Assembly: GCA_900637705.1 (NCBI GenBank)
Contig: LR134390.1
Coordinates: 62,001 to 126,000, forward strand
DNA from: Fusobacterium varium
GTDB lineage: Bacteria > Fusobacteriota > Fusobacteriia > Fusobacteriales > Fusobacteriaceae
Direction: 5' to 3'
Length of the DNA: 64,000 nt
Shown piece after piece: positions 53,724 through 63,099 of the stretch. Under the pieces are notes generated by a model. That model made no database searches, was not told where the DNA came from, and worked only from the letters and a program-made list of their open reading frames with translations. Position numbers and translations under genes: made by a program. Every line of letters starts with the position of its first letter. Within the stretch, counting starts at the first letter, position 1.

Positions 53724-55130
53724 ATGAACTCAGAAAATGAAAAACTTCGAAGTAAAGAATTATTACCAACAGGTAGTAAAGAAAGAGATATGTCATTATT
53801 TGATTATATTATTCTTTGGGCTGGAATGACAATTAATATAGTAGCTTTTAGTTTAGGAGCACAATATTATAATGGTGGGAAAGGGTTATCTCCTTGGACT
53901 TTAGTATGTGTTATGCTTATTGGATATGGCATTGTAACTCTATTCACATCACTTGTAGGTGATATAGGAACTAAATATGGAGTTCCATTTGCAGCATATA
54001 TAAGAGCTCCTTTTGGGTATAAAGGAGCTAACATTGCAGGGTTTATTCGTGCAATACCAGGATTATATTGGTTTGGTTTTTTAACTTGGATAGGAGCAGG
54101 GTCACTCAATAAAATTATGGCAATAATTTTTCCTGGTTTTGATAATTTAATGTTAATGATTATAATATTCGCTGCAGTGCAAGTATTAAATACAATGTAT
54201 GGTTTGAAAGCTATGGCAAAATTTGGTTGGATAGCAATACCATCATTAGCAGTTATGTTTACAGCAATTTTAATAGGAACATTAAATAAATATAATATAA
54301 CAATACCTGAAATTATGTCTATTGAAACAGAAGGAGGTTATTCATTTGCATTCGCTATTGCAGGAATAGCAGGAGGCTGGCTGACTATGGCATTAAATGG
54401 TAGTGATTTAACAAGACAGATAAAAAGATATGAAAATTATGAAAATATGAATTTTTTTCAACGTAATAAAAGAGCTATATTTGGACAAGTGGTTGGATTG
54501 ATGATTGTTGGTGTAGTTACTATGTTAATAGGAGTAGCAAGTGGGATAACATCTGGGTTCTGGGACTTGAATGATGTTGTACCAGATTTATTCGCAAATA
54601 ATAATATTACTTTAATTTTATGTTTTATAGTTATAGTATTTGCTCAATGGTCTACTAATACAGCAGCTAATCTATTGCCACCTGCCTTAGTTCTTTTGAA
54701 TTTTTCACCTAAAATCAAATATTGGATGAGTACAATTATTTGTGGAACTATTTCTATTGGTATTATGCCATGGAAAATACAAAGTTCAGGAGGCTTTTTA
54801 GTAGATATACAAAGCTGGATTTCTCAAATGTTAGGTCCTATTATTGGAATAATACTTACAGATTATTTTATTATAAGAAAATGTCAACTAAATGTAAAAG
54901 ATTTATATACAGCAGGGGGACAATATGAATATACTAATGGATATAATATAAGTGCAATAATAGCACTGTTTATAGCATTTTTTATAGGTTTATTATTTGG
55001 AGATTATGCATTTTTTGTTGGCTCTATAGTAAGTGTTATTGTTTATTATGTGCTGATGAAATGTATAACTTTAAAAAAATATAATCAAAATATAGGAAAA
55101 GAAATATTTTTTGATTCAAGTATAAATTAA
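53724..55130 (+). CDS. NCS1 family permease (uracil/hydantoin/allantoin type)
   Basis: A 468-residue transporter with 12 membrane segments and the NCS1 pattern: LLPTGSKERDMSLFDYIILWAGM near the start, FAAYIRAPFGYKG, and SDLTRQIKRYENY. It brings a nucleobase- or hydantoin-like compound into the cell. Cotranscription with the hydantoinase supports a cyclic ureide. The C-terminal region keeps the GGFLVDIQSWISQMLGPIIG helix. Confidence 0.9.
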   Translation: MNSENEKLRSKELLPTGSKERDMSLFDYIILWAGMTINIVAFSLGAQYYNGGKGLSPWTLVCVMLIGYGIVTLFTSLVGDIGTKYGVPFAAYIRAPFGYKGANIAGFIRAIPGLYWFGFLTWIGAGSLNKIMAIIFPGFDNLMLMIIIFAAVQVLNTMYGLKAMAKFGWIAIPSLAVMFTAILIGTLNKYNITIPEIMSIETEGGYSFAFAIAGIAGGWLTMALNGSDLTRQIKRYENYENMNFFQRNKRAIFGQVVGLMIVGVVTMLIGVASGITSGFWDLNDVVPDLFANNNITLILCFIVIVFAQWSTNTAANLLPPALVLLNFSPKIKYWMSTIICGTISIGIMPWKIQSSGGFLVDIQSWISQMLGPIIGIILTDYFIIRKCQLNVKDLYTAGGQYEYTNGYNISAIIALFIAFFIGLLFGDYAFFVGSIVSVIVYYVLMKCITLKKYNQNIGKEIFFDSSIN

Positions 55131-55326
55131 AATTAGGGAGATTTTGCTTTCTTAGAAAGATTTATTTGAAAATATAGAATATTTATTTCATAAAATAAAT
55201 ATAATTTATAACACATACAATTTTAGAAGAGATATAGGTGATTTGAATAGAAAAAAGTAAATATAAAAATTAAAACTATTAGAGCATTATAAGTGAGAAT
55301 TTAAATAATTAAAATTTAAAATGGCT

Positions 55327-55364
55327 TTCTATGATAAAATAGTATCATAGAAGGCTGTTTTTTT
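55327..55364 (+). terminator. Intrinsic terminator after the hydantoinase operon
   Basis: TTCTATGATA pairs with TATCATAGAA and is followed by GGCTG and seven T residues. Confidence 0.82.
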
Positions 55365-55403
55365 ATAGAGAGGAAAAGTAATTTTAAGTGGAGAGAGGTT
55401 CAC

Positions 55404-55491
55404 TAATTTGGTAAAACATTAGATAAGCATAAGTGCTGAAAAATAGAGAACTTGAAGATGAATCAATAATTTGGTATAATACATTAGATAA
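55404..55491. repeat. Imperfect direct repeat upstream of smpB
   Basis: TAATTTGGTAAAACATTAG at 55404 and TAATTTGGTATAATACATTAG at 55467 repeat, both followed by ATAA. The second copy contains the -10 element of smpB; the first lacks TATAAT. Confidence 0.6.
55452..55480 (+). promoter_or_regulatory. smpB promoter
   Basis: TTGAAG and TATAAT with a 17-base spacer, 32 bases upstream of the smpB ATG. Confidence 0.75.
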
Positions 55492-55511
55492 TCTAGATTT
55501 AGGAGGAAAAA

Positions 55512-55952
55512 ATGATACTAGCAGGAAATAAGAAAGCATTTTTCGATTATTTCATAGAAGATAAATTTGAAGCCGGTATTGAGTTAGTAGGAAGTGAAGT
55601 AAAATCTGCAAAAGCTGGAAAAATAAGCATAAAAGAATCTTTTATAAGAATAATAAATGGAGAAATTTTTATTATGGGAATGTCAATAGTTCCATGGGGA
55701 TTTGGAAGTGTATATAACCCAGATGAAAGAAGAGTGAGAAAACTTCTTCTTCATAAAAAAGAGATAAAAAAACTTCATGAAAAAGTATCTCAAAAAGGAT
55801 ATACTATTGTTCCTTTGAATGTCCATCTGTCTAAGGGATATGTAAAACTTGAGATAGCTTTGGCAAGAGGTAAGAAAAACTATGATAAGAGAGAAAGCTT
55901 AGCTAAAAAAGATGTTGAAAGAGATCTTCAAAGAATGGCAAAAGAAAGATAA
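55512..55952 (+). CDS. smpB: SsrA-binding protein SmpB
   Basis: A 146-residue protein, usual length, with NKKAFFDYFIEDKFEAGIELVGSEVKS near the start, KISIKESFIRI, LLLHKKEI, LVPLN-like TIVPLNVHLSKGYVKLEIALARGKK, and a basic C-terminal tail (KDVERDLQRMAKER). It escorts tmRNA to stalled ribosomes. tmRNA is encoded 58 bases downstream. AGGAGG precedes the ATG. Confidence 0.96.
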   Translation: MILAGNKKAFFDYFIEDKFEAGIELVGSEVKSAKAGKISIKESFIRIINGEIFIMGMSIVPWGFGSVYNPDERRVRKLLLHKKEIKKLHEKVSQKGYTIVPLNVHLSKGYVKLEIALARGKKNYDKRESLAKKDVERDLQRMAKER

Positions 55953-55954
55953 AA

Positions 55955-55983
55955 TTGAAAAAAAAATAGAAATATGCTATACT
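55955..55983 (+). promoter_or_regulatory. tmRNA promoter
   Basis: TTGAAA and TATACT with a 17-base spacer, 26 bases before the mature tmRNA 5' end. The -35 begins just after the smpB stop, so tmRNA has its own promoter. Confidence 0.75.
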
Positions 55984-56009
55984 CTAATGTAGCATAAAAA
56001 TTGAATAAT

Positions 56010-56357
56010 GGGGATGCAAAGGTTTCGACGGGGTTCTCAGGTTATAGGTAGCAGGTCAGGGTGACCGCTGTGAGAGGTCAACTCATCGTTTAGATGGAAA
56101 CAAAAATTACGCTTTAGCTGCTTAATGTCAGCTCACCTTTGAACATATTCTTCTGTAAATGTGTTCAGCCAAGGTGTCACTAAAATACAGATTACCCTAA
56201 ATGATTTCTCTAAGTTATAGGGGACATTCCAGAGGATAGCTTTAGTTAGCCCTGTCTGTGGGATTAACTACTGCGAAATTCAATAGCAGACTAAACTTGT
56301 AGAAGCCTATGGCGCTGGCAATTTCGGACACGGGTTCGATTCCCGTCATCTCCACCA
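56010..56357 (+). ncRNA. ssrA: tmRNA (transfer-messenger RNA)
   Basis: The ends form the tRNA-like acceptor: GGGGATG pairs with CATCTCC, followed by ACCA. The 3' half has GGACACGGGTTCGATTCCCGTCATC (T arm with GGTTCGATTCC). The 5' part starts GGGGATGCAAAGGTTTCGACGGG, typical of tmRNA. The reading frame encodes a tag ending GNKNYALAA then TAA at 56123-56125. It rescues stalled ribosomes and tags proteins for degradation. Pseudoknot segments lie between the tag and the acceptor. Confidence 0.97.
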
Positions 56358-56823
56358 ACCTTATCCATATACATGGGGATATCACGAACTCTGATTTCCA
56401 CATGATTTGAATAGATTATAACCTGGTCGATAAATGCTTCGATTATTAATTTTTTTATTACTTTTATAAAAATGACTGAATAAATAAATTTATCCAGTCA
56501 TTAATCTATAATTTTTATTACAAGGTTACTGTAATTTTTTGATTTTCTTTTTAATTATCCTTTCTTTTTTTAGTCCTATTTACTTCTTTTAAAGATTTTA
56601 TAATATGAATATAATTTTCTTTTCTTAATTTTTTTATTTATAATATCTTTAGTTTCAATTTTTATTAATTAAGAGTAATATTCTATAAAATTTTCTACAA
56701 TCTTAATTACTATCAGACAACCATTATTTTTGATATAATATTCAAGGTTCATACTGATTAATAAAAGAAAAATAGATTTAGCTTAATTTAAACTATAAAA
56801 AATAATTAGGCATTTAAATTGTT
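56358..56823. other. Gap after tmRNA
   Basis: No gene is seen. An 8-bp inverted repeat AATGACTG/CAGTCATT (56471-56502) has T5 on the minus-strand side, so it could end the lemA operon transcript, some 320 bases past its last stop. The rest is low-complexity AT-rich sequence. Confidence 0.45.
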
Positions 56824-57546
56824 CTAAAAGAAAACTTCTTTAGCCTTTTGTTTAATTTCTTTAGAAGCAATAAAAGGAATTCTAGTTGTATATTCTTTTT
56901 TGGCAGCAATATATTTCTTAAATGGCCATTCAAAAATTTCCCTGTTCCAAATACCAATACTGTCATTATAGACTTCTCTTGCAGCTGTAATTTCTCTTTG
57001 AAGATATAGATTTTGTTGCATAGCATCTCTTAATTCCATATGACTTTTTAAATCAGGATAATTTTCAACTGCTATACTTAATCCACTGTAAGCTTTTTCT
57101 AGTTTTCCTTGAATTTCGTTTCTTTCACTTTCTTTAATATTTCCACCAGTTCTAAGTTTAGCAACTTCACTAAATATAGACTTATCTAGATCTACAGCTT
57201 TTTCTACTAATTTAGCAGTATTTTGTAAGACTATAACCCTTTGCTCTAAATAATTATCAATTTGAGAAGCACTTTGTTGTATTCTCTGTTCTAACTGATT
57301 AAAATATGATTCTTGTTTTTTTAAATTACTATATACAATACCAAGAATTATCACTCCTATGGGAATAATATAGTATATTTTGCTTATAGCCCCTCCAATT
57401 ATCAGTCCTAAGCCCAATAGATACAATACACAGATTAATATTTGAAGACTTGGATCTTTTTCAACCTTAATCTGTTTAGCAATAACATTAGTATCTCTAC
57501 CTTCTTCTCTTATTTCTTCATCTAATTCGTTTAACATATTTGACAT
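56824..57546 (-). CDS. LemA family protein with N-terminal membrane segments
   Basis: A 240-residue protein with two transmembrane segments (about 33-50 and 55-75) followed by a long helical LemA domain (QIDNYLEQRVIVLQNTAKLVEK, then ENYPDLKS, LYLQREITAAREVYNDSI). LemA proteins are membrane-anchored helical bundles of unknown role. The LemA signature NYPDL...AREVYND is clear. It lies 12 bases after the larger partner gene, with GGGAGGAAA before its ATG. Confidence 0.85.
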   Translation of the reverse strand: MSNMLNELDEEIREEGRDTNVIAKQIKVEKDPSLQILICVLYLLGLGLIIGGAISKIYYIIPIGVIILGIVYSNLKKQESYFNQLEQRIQQSASQIDNYLEQRVIVLQNTAKLVEKAVDLDKSIFSEVAKLRTGGNIKESERNEIQGKLEKAYSGLSIAVENYPDLKSHMELRDAMQQNLYLQREITAAREVYNDSIGIWNREIFEWPFKKYIAAKKEYTTRIPFIASKEIKQKAKEVFF

Positions 57547-57558
57547 AGTTTTCCTCCC

Positions 57559-59385
57559 TTATTTATTAGTTAAATTTTTCAATATTTTGCTATGCCTTAT
57601 CTCATTTTCATTGGTAAATATTGCAAAAATATTATTTTTATAAGTATATTTTTTATTGCCTATTGATTTTGAAAATTCATGATTAATAGATTTTTCAAAA
57701 TCTTTTTCTTCTATATTTATTTTTTTTATTTCCATTCTTCCAAGAGTACTAAGAGGAATATATTCAATCCAATCTACAGGGACATTATAGGTTCTTCCGT
57801 TATTTGCAGTTACAGGGATATACTGTGTTCTAGTAATTGTTTTATATGATTTTCCCTTTACTTCAACTAAATCAATATCTTCCTGAGTTTTGATAGTATT
57901 AGTTTTTAAAATAGAAGGAGTTATGGATTCACTGTGAGAAAAGAGATTTTGTCCTAAAGAGTTTGCCATAACTTCAGCTATGTATGAATTATAATTATAA
58001 TTGAATTCATTTCCATAAATATAATTTTGTGATTTGTGTTGATGATATACAGGGATTGTAAAAATTGGTAAAAATAATCTATAAAAATTGCTAAAAAATT
58101 TTTTATTAATCTCATAATATTTTTCTTTTATTACATCAAATGAAAAATCATTATAATAAGACTTATTTACATTTAAAATCCAGTTTTTTCCATTTGAGAT
58201 TTTATTTAATTTGTTCATTTTATGAAAAACAAAGTCATCTCCAAAATCTTTATCTTTTAATAATTCTATCATATTTCTTTGAGCTATTGGAGTAAAAAGT
58301 ACTCTAAATTCAACTTCATTATTTCTATTTAAGGCTCCAAACAAACCATCAAACTCCAAGTTTCCCATTTCTAAAAAACTATCTCCTGTTTTAATTGATT
58401 TTTCACTTTTTTTCTTAATCTCTTTTTCTATTTTTTTTAGATATTTTGCAAGTTCTTTAGGTGTAAAATCATGAATAAAATTTGGTTCTCTTATAAAACT
58501 TAAATGTTCAGCTGCATCATTTCCATAGATTAAATCAATAATCTCTTCAAATATTTGTTTTGGTTTAACTATGCTTGCTCTTAAAGTTTGTGTCCTATTT
58601 CTTGATTTTCTTTCTCCGTTATAAGTATAATATTCAGTCCATGAAACTGTCAGTGAACCATGATAAGTTTCATCTACAACTCTATTTTGAATACTTTTTA
58701 TTATAACAAAAGGATTTCCTAGAATTTCTCCTGATATCAAATCTTTTGCAGATAAATTACTATCTAATTGTTCAGCCATTCCAAAATTATATACTAAATC
58801 AGCATATCTTTCTATCTTAAAGTATTTATCTAAAATCAATGTAGGAATAATTTCAGTTATAAATTTATTTGCCATGTTACTCTCAAAGAGTTTTAGAAGA
58901 GGAGCAACCTGTGAATAGCATTCATCTTGTTTTGCTTTAAGTTCAGTTCCTAATTCTTCTATCTTTTGAATGTATATATATTTCTTTTTATTTATATATT
59001 TAAAATTTAAAATAGAAAGAGCAATGATAAAAAATCCTGTAATAACAGTTTTAATAGTTATATTATATATATTCTTATTCATATCAAAAAGTTTTTTTAA
59101 TATTGTAATATTGTTTATTTCATATATTGTTAGGCAGATAGAACTAATTATCACTAAATAAGAAAAGCGTTTCAACCACTTTAATATATTTTCGTTTTTT
59201 GCTTTAGTACTTGATATTTCATTGTATTCTTCCACAGACTTTCTATTGACTTCAATATCTATATTAGATTCTTTTAATAGTTTTTTAAAAGTATCAGTAA
59301 GTTTATTTAAAAACTTTTCAGTTAGCTCTGTTTTATAATATTTTAATGGGTCCAATAATTTTTCTTGTTCATCAATGAGTTCCAT
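57559..59385 (-). CDS. Large membrane protein paired with LemA, function unknown
   Basis: A 608-residue protein. Two transmembrane segments lie at about 69-88 and 105-125, after a Lys/Glu-rich N-terminus. A long cytoplasmic or extracytoplasmic body follows with a YHGSLTVSWTEYYTY strand region (about 245) and TRTQYIPVTANNGRTYNVPVD near 525-545. A comparable LemA plus large membrane protein pair is known in mollicutes (MAG1210-like), which is the closest match I can suggest; the assignment is tentative. No enzymatic motif is seen. Confidence 0.75.
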   Translation of the reverse strand: MELIDEQEKLLDPLKYYKTELTEKFLNKLTDTFKKLLKESNIDIEVNRKSVEEYNEISSTKAKNENILKWLKRFSYLVIISSICLTIYEINNITILKKLFDMNKNIYNITIKTVITGFFIIALSILNFKYINKKKYIYIQKIEELGTELKAKQDECYSQVAPLLKLFESNMANKFITEIIPTLILDKYFKIERYADLVYNFGMAEQLDSNLSAKDLISGEILGNPFVIIKSIQNRVVDETYHGSLTVSWTEYYTYNGERKSRNRTQTLRASIVKPKQIFEEIIDLIYGNDAAEHLSFIREPNFIHDFTPKELAKYLKKIEKEIKKKSEKSIKTGDSFLEMGNLEFDGLFGALNRNNEVEFRVLFTPIAQRNMIELLKDKDFGDDFVFHKMNKLNKISNGKNWILNVNKSYYNDFSFDVIKEKYYEINKKFFSNFYRLFLPIFTIPVYHQHKSQNYIYGNEFNYNYNSYIAEVMANSLGQNLFSHSESITPSILKTNTIKTQEDIDLVEVKGKSYKTITRTQYIPVTANNGRTYNVPVDWIEYIPLSTLGRMEIKKINIEEKDFEKSINHEFSKSIGNKKYTYKNNIFAIFTNENEIRHSKILKNLTNK

Positions 59386-59756
59386 AACTTTCCTCCAGAT
59401 TTTAAATTCATTTATGTTAATTTAAATTTATACAAACTACTTCTAACCTCTTATAAGATATAATAATTTACTTAGTTTTATTATATCTTTCTAATTTAAT
59501 TAGAGATAATTTTTATTTTGAATTAATAGATTTTTAATGATCATTAACAATTATATCATATTAAATTAGTTAAATTTTATTTTGTTACTTTTAGAGTGAT
59601 ATTTTTCTTCTTTAATACTTTGAAATAAAATTTTTGTTAATTTTATTTTTTTATGTTAAGAATATAAATCAAACTTAGAATAAGAAAACAAAAAGTAAAC
59701 AAGAATATAAGAAATATAAAAAATAAAGTAGTAAAAGCAAGAAAAATATCAAAAAG
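59386..59756. other. AT-rich gap between the LemA pair and the sugar locus
   Basis: No gene is seen in about 370 bases. It must hold the minus-strand promoter of the LemA operon. An orphan terminator follows it. Confidence 0.45.
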
Positions 59757-59791
59757 ACAGAATTTAGAAGAGCTCTATTTTCTGTTTTTTT
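59757..59791 (+). terminator. Orphan intrinsic terminator
   Basis: ACAGAA pairs with TTCTGT and TAGA with TCTA across a small internal loop, followed by seven T residues. No plus-strand gene precedes it for 3 kb, so it may end a small RNA or be a relic. Confidence 0.6.
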
Positions 59792-59885
59792 ATTTTGTAA
59801 TGAAAAAATAATTCTTTTTATGATGTTTAACATTAAAAAATGATTCGATATCAATATAAATGTTTAAAAATAAATCATAAAAAAG

Positions 59886-59914
59886 TTGACAATGGAAAAA
59901 CCATAGAGTATACT
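59886..59914 (+). promoter_or_regulatory. Sigma-70 type promoter with internal palindrome
   Basis: TTGACA (consensus) and TATACT are 17 bases apart. The spacer contains ATGG-AAAAA-CCAT, a small palindrome suitable as an operator for the ROK regulator it drives. Confidence 0.8.
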
Positions 59915-59961
59915 TAAATTAATTAATAAACTTTCTTTATTAAAAATGAAAGGAGAATATA

Positions 59962-61011
59962 ATGGCGACAATTAATGGAAAACCTAAAATAATAAAAGAA
60001 ATAAATATGGCTTTAGTTAGAAAAAATATTATTAGACATTCACCTATAACAAAGCCGGAATTATCAAAATTACTTGGACTTAGTCTTCCAACTGTAAATA
60101 AATGTGTAGATGAACTTCTTGAAAAAGAAATTGTAAAAGTATTTGAAGGAGAGATACAGGTAAAAGGAAGTGGAAAAAAACCAATATTTTATGAGATAAA
60201 TAGTGATCATGTATCATATATAGCTGCATATTTTAAAGGAACAATTCTTACAGTAAGGGAATATAATCTTCTTGGAAAAATAAAAAATGAAAAAGTAAAA
60301 AAATTGAAAGAAGACAGTGATGAAAAAGTGTTAATTTCAGTTTTAGATAAAATAATAAAAGAATCTAAAAATAAAGAAAATATAGAAGCAATTTCTATTG
60401 GTGTTGCAGGAATTGTAGAAGAAAATGGAAGTATTAATAATGTTTATACCTTGAAAAAATTTAATGGGGTTTTCTTAAAAAGAATATTGGAAGAAAGATA
60501 CAATATTCCAACTATAATAGAAAATGATGCAAACTTGGTGACTTTTGGTCTTATAGATAAAATAGAATTTAACACTAAAAATCTTGTATATATTTATATG
60601 GGAACTGGTATAGGAACAGGAACAGTAATTGATGGAAAACTTCATAAAGGAAAATCTAACTTTTCTGGAGAAATAGGAGAGCTTCCTATATCAATAGAAA
60701 AAACTTTAGAAGATGATTATAAAGAAGTTCTAAAAAGAAAAGATATGGAAAAATTTGAAAAAATTATAATTTTTGTAATTATGATTAATATTTCTATATT
60801 GAATCCTGAAATAATAGTATTGAATAGTGATATATTGAAAATCGAAAAAAGTTTATTGCGAAATATAATTAAAAAAATATCTAAAAAATTTGGAGAAAAG
60901 AATATGCCAGAAATTATTCTTGATAATAATGATATTGAAAATGGTATGAAAGGTGCATTAAAATTAGCTCTTCAAGAAAGTGACAAAGATTTAAAAATAA
61001 TAGGGAAATAG
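59962..61011 (+). CDS. ROK family transcriptional regulator
   Basis: A 349-residue protein with an N-terminal winged helix (SPITKPELSKLLGLSLPTVNKCVDELLEK, about 28-55) and a ROK sugar-binding domain (IENDANLVTFG, MGTGIGTGTVIDGKLHKG, GEIGELP). The usual zinc motif with three Cys (CxCGxxGC) is missing after GEIGELP and the region is short, so it may not bind zinc. It probably senses a sugar of the downstream genes and represses its own promoter. Confidence 0.85.
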   Translation: MATINGKPKIIKEINMALVRKNIIRHSPITKPELSKLLGLSLPTVNKCVDELLEKEIVKVFEGEIQVKGSGKKPIFYEINSDHVSYIAAYFKGTILTVREYNLLGKIKNEKVKKLKEDSDEKVLISVLDKIIKESKNKENIEAISIGVAGIVEENGSINNVYTLKKFNGVFLKRILEERYNIPTIIENDANLVTFGLIDKIEFNTKNLVYIYMGTGIGTGTVIDGKLHKGKSNFSGEIGELPISIEKTLEDDYKEVLKRKDMEKFEKIIIFVIMINISILNPEIIVLNSDILKIEKSLLRNIIKKISKKFGEKNMPEIILDNNDIENGMKGALKLALQESDKDLKIIGK

Positions 61012-61020
61012 AGGTAAAAA

Positions 61021-61932
61021 ATGGGATATATATTATCGGTAGATGGTGGGGGAAGCAAAACTCTGTATTGTCTATATGAAATAGAGAATGATTATAAAGA
61101 ATACATTAGAGGGGATAGTACTAATTATAAAAATATTGGAATAGATGTTGTTAAAAGCAATCTTGAAAAAAATATTAATGAAATAATGAATAAAAAAAAT
61201 ATAAGTTTTCAAGATATAAAATATTTTGTATTTGGATTTTCCAGTTGTGATACTGCTGAAGATTATAAACTATTTAAAAAAATACTTGAAGATATTGGAG
61301 TAAAAGAGAATTTTGTAATAATGAATGATGCAGAACTGGCTTTCAGAGCTATATGTCCATTTGAAGATGGAGGAGTTATTGTATCTGGAACAGGATCTAT
61401 AGGTTTTGCTTTTGATGACAAAAAAGTAGTAAGAGTTGGAGGCTGGGGAAAAGAACTTAGTGATCTTGGATCAGGATATTGGATAGGCAGAAAATTTCTT
61501 GAAAAATATATTCTCTATTTAGAAGGTATGGAAGAAAAGGATAAGTCTTTTGATAAAGTAGAAATATTTGCTGATAATAGAAGAAAGCAACTGGAAAAAA
61601 TAGTTGAAAAATATAATACAACAGAAAAAATAGCAAGTATAGCAAAATTTGTTATAAAGGAAAAAGATACATTATTATGTGAAAAAATATTAGATGAAGC
61701 AGTAGCAGAGCTTATGAAAATGGTAAAACAGATATCTAAGAATATAAAAAAAGATAAATATACTCTTGTATTGTCAGGAGGAGTAGCTGTAAATGAAATA
61801 GTTACAGTTAAAATAAAAGAAAAAATAGTTCAATGTGGTTTAGAAAATAAGATAAAGTTAGTTGCCAATAAGTATGAACCTGTAGATGGTGGAATAAATA
61901 TAGGACTTAATTATCTGAATAAAAATATCTAA
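61021..61932 (+). CDS. BadF/BadG-type sugar kinase (N-acetylglucosamine kinase-like)
   Basis: A 303-residue member of the ASKHA ATPase fold with SVDGGGSKTLYCL (phosphate 1), VIMNDAELAF, VSGTGSIGFAF (phosphate 2), GGWGKELSDLGSGYWIG and LSGGVAVNE (adenosine). The relatives that are known phosphorylate amino sugars. It is 9 bases after the regulator. Confidence 0.85.
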   Translation: MGYILSVDGGGSKTLYCLYEIENDYKEYIRGDSTNYKNIGIDVVKSNLEKNINEIMNKKNISFQDIKYFVFGFSSCDTAEDYKLFKKILEDIGVKENFVIMNDAELAFRAICPFEDGGVIVSGTGSIGFAFDDKKVVRVGGWGKELSDLGSGYWIGRKFLEKYILYLEGMEEKDKSFDKVEIFADNRRKQLEKIVEKYNTTEKIASIAKFVIKEKDTLLCEKILDEAVAELMKMVKQISKNIKKDKYTLVLSGGVAVNEIVTVKIKEKIVQCGLENKIKLVANKYEPVDGGINIGLNYLNKNI

Positions 61933-61944
61933 ATGGTGGTGAAA

Positions 61945-63099
61945 ATGAAAAAATATTTACAGGTGTTTTCTGGAGGATTTTCAAATCTGGAAGTAGATAT
62001 AGAAAAATTAAAAGAAAAGCTTTTAAAAATAATGAAGATAAAAAAAATAGATGGAATTATTATAGGTTGGAATGAAAATAAAGAATTATATAGGGAACTA
62101 AAGGATTTTTTAAGACCTTATAAAACAAAGCTATATTTTTGGTTTCCAGTATTTTCAGAATTATCTTATTATAAGAAATTTAATAAAGTATTAGATTATA
62201 AAGAGGAAGAAATAGAAAATTTTTCATTTCAAGAAGGAGAAAACTTTGAATTTTATTGCCCTAATACTATTGAAAATATGCAAAATATAGAAAAAATATT
62301 TGATGAAAAATTTTCTGATTATGAAATAGATGGAGTTTTTCTGGATAAAATAAGATATCCGGCATTTTCAAATGGAGGAAAAGCTGTATTTAGTTGTTTT
62401 TGTCCTGCATGTATAAAAAAGATGAAAGAAAAGGGAATAGATGTAGAGAAATTAAAAATATACATTGAAGAAAGTTTTGGAAAGTTAGGAAATAATCCCC
62501 TTGAAATAGAAAAATATGAAAATTTTAGATATAAATTTAAAAATAAGGAAATGGATCAATATTTTCAATTTAAAAATGATTCAATAACTGAAAAAGTAAA
62601 TGAACTTATAGATTTTTTTAAGGGCAAAGGGTTGGAAGTTGGATTAGATACATATGCTTCTGACATATCTTATCTATTTGGGCAAGATATAATAAGGCTC
62701 AGTCAAAAAGCAGATTTTATTAAGCCTATGTATTATAGAAGAACTTATGCACCAGCAGGAATACCTTTTGAAATTCAGACTTTTGAAGAAATGTATAATA
62801 AAGAAGCTGGAGAATTTCTTTTAAATATTATAGGAGAAAAAGATTTAAAGAATAATATAGGAAAAGAACAAATGAAAGAGGAAGTAAAATATTTATCTGA
62901 AAATTTAGAGAATATATTTCTAGGAATAGATTTTAATAAGAAAGAGAATATCGCATTAAGTGATAAAGAATATATAAAAGAAGTATTTGATATTTTAGAA
63001 GAAGGAAATTCAAAGGGAATAGTTCTTTCATGGGATTTGATGAGTATACCTGAAGAACATTTAAAAATATTTCTGGAAAGGGAGGAAAAATGCGATTAG
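61945..63099 (+). CDS. TIM-barrel-like putative glycoside hydrolase
   Basis: About 384 residues with alternating beta-strand and helix patterns and conserved-looking sites: DGVFLDKIRYPAF (Asp at about 134), FSCFCPACIKKM (Cys-rich), GLDTYASD, KPMYYRRTYAP. This layout resembles uncharacterised barrel-type glycosyl hydrolases with FLD.IRYP motifs. No signal peptide is present, so it acts in the cytoplasm, on imported sugar. ATG 61945 is favoured by GGTGG upstream. It overlaps the ABC gene. Confidence 0.7.
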   Translation: MKKYLQVFSGGFSNLEVDIEKLKEKLLKIMKIKKIDGIIIGWNENKELYRELKDFLRPYKTKLYFWFPVFSELSYYKKFNKVLDYKEEEIENFSFQEGENFEFYCPNTIENMQNIEKIFDEKFSDYEIDGVFLDKIRYPAFSNGGKAVFSCFCPACIKKMKEKGIDVEKLKIYIEESFGKLGNNPLEIEKYENFRYKFKNKEMDQYFQFKNDSITEKVNELIDFFKGKGLEVGLDTYASDISYLFGQDIIRLSQKADFIKPMYYRRTYAPAGIPFEIQTFEEMYNKEAGEFLLNIIGEKDLKNNIGKEQMKEEVKYLSENLENIFLGIDFNKKENIALSDKEYIKEVFDILEEGNSKGIVLSWDLMSIPEEHLKIFLEREEKCD

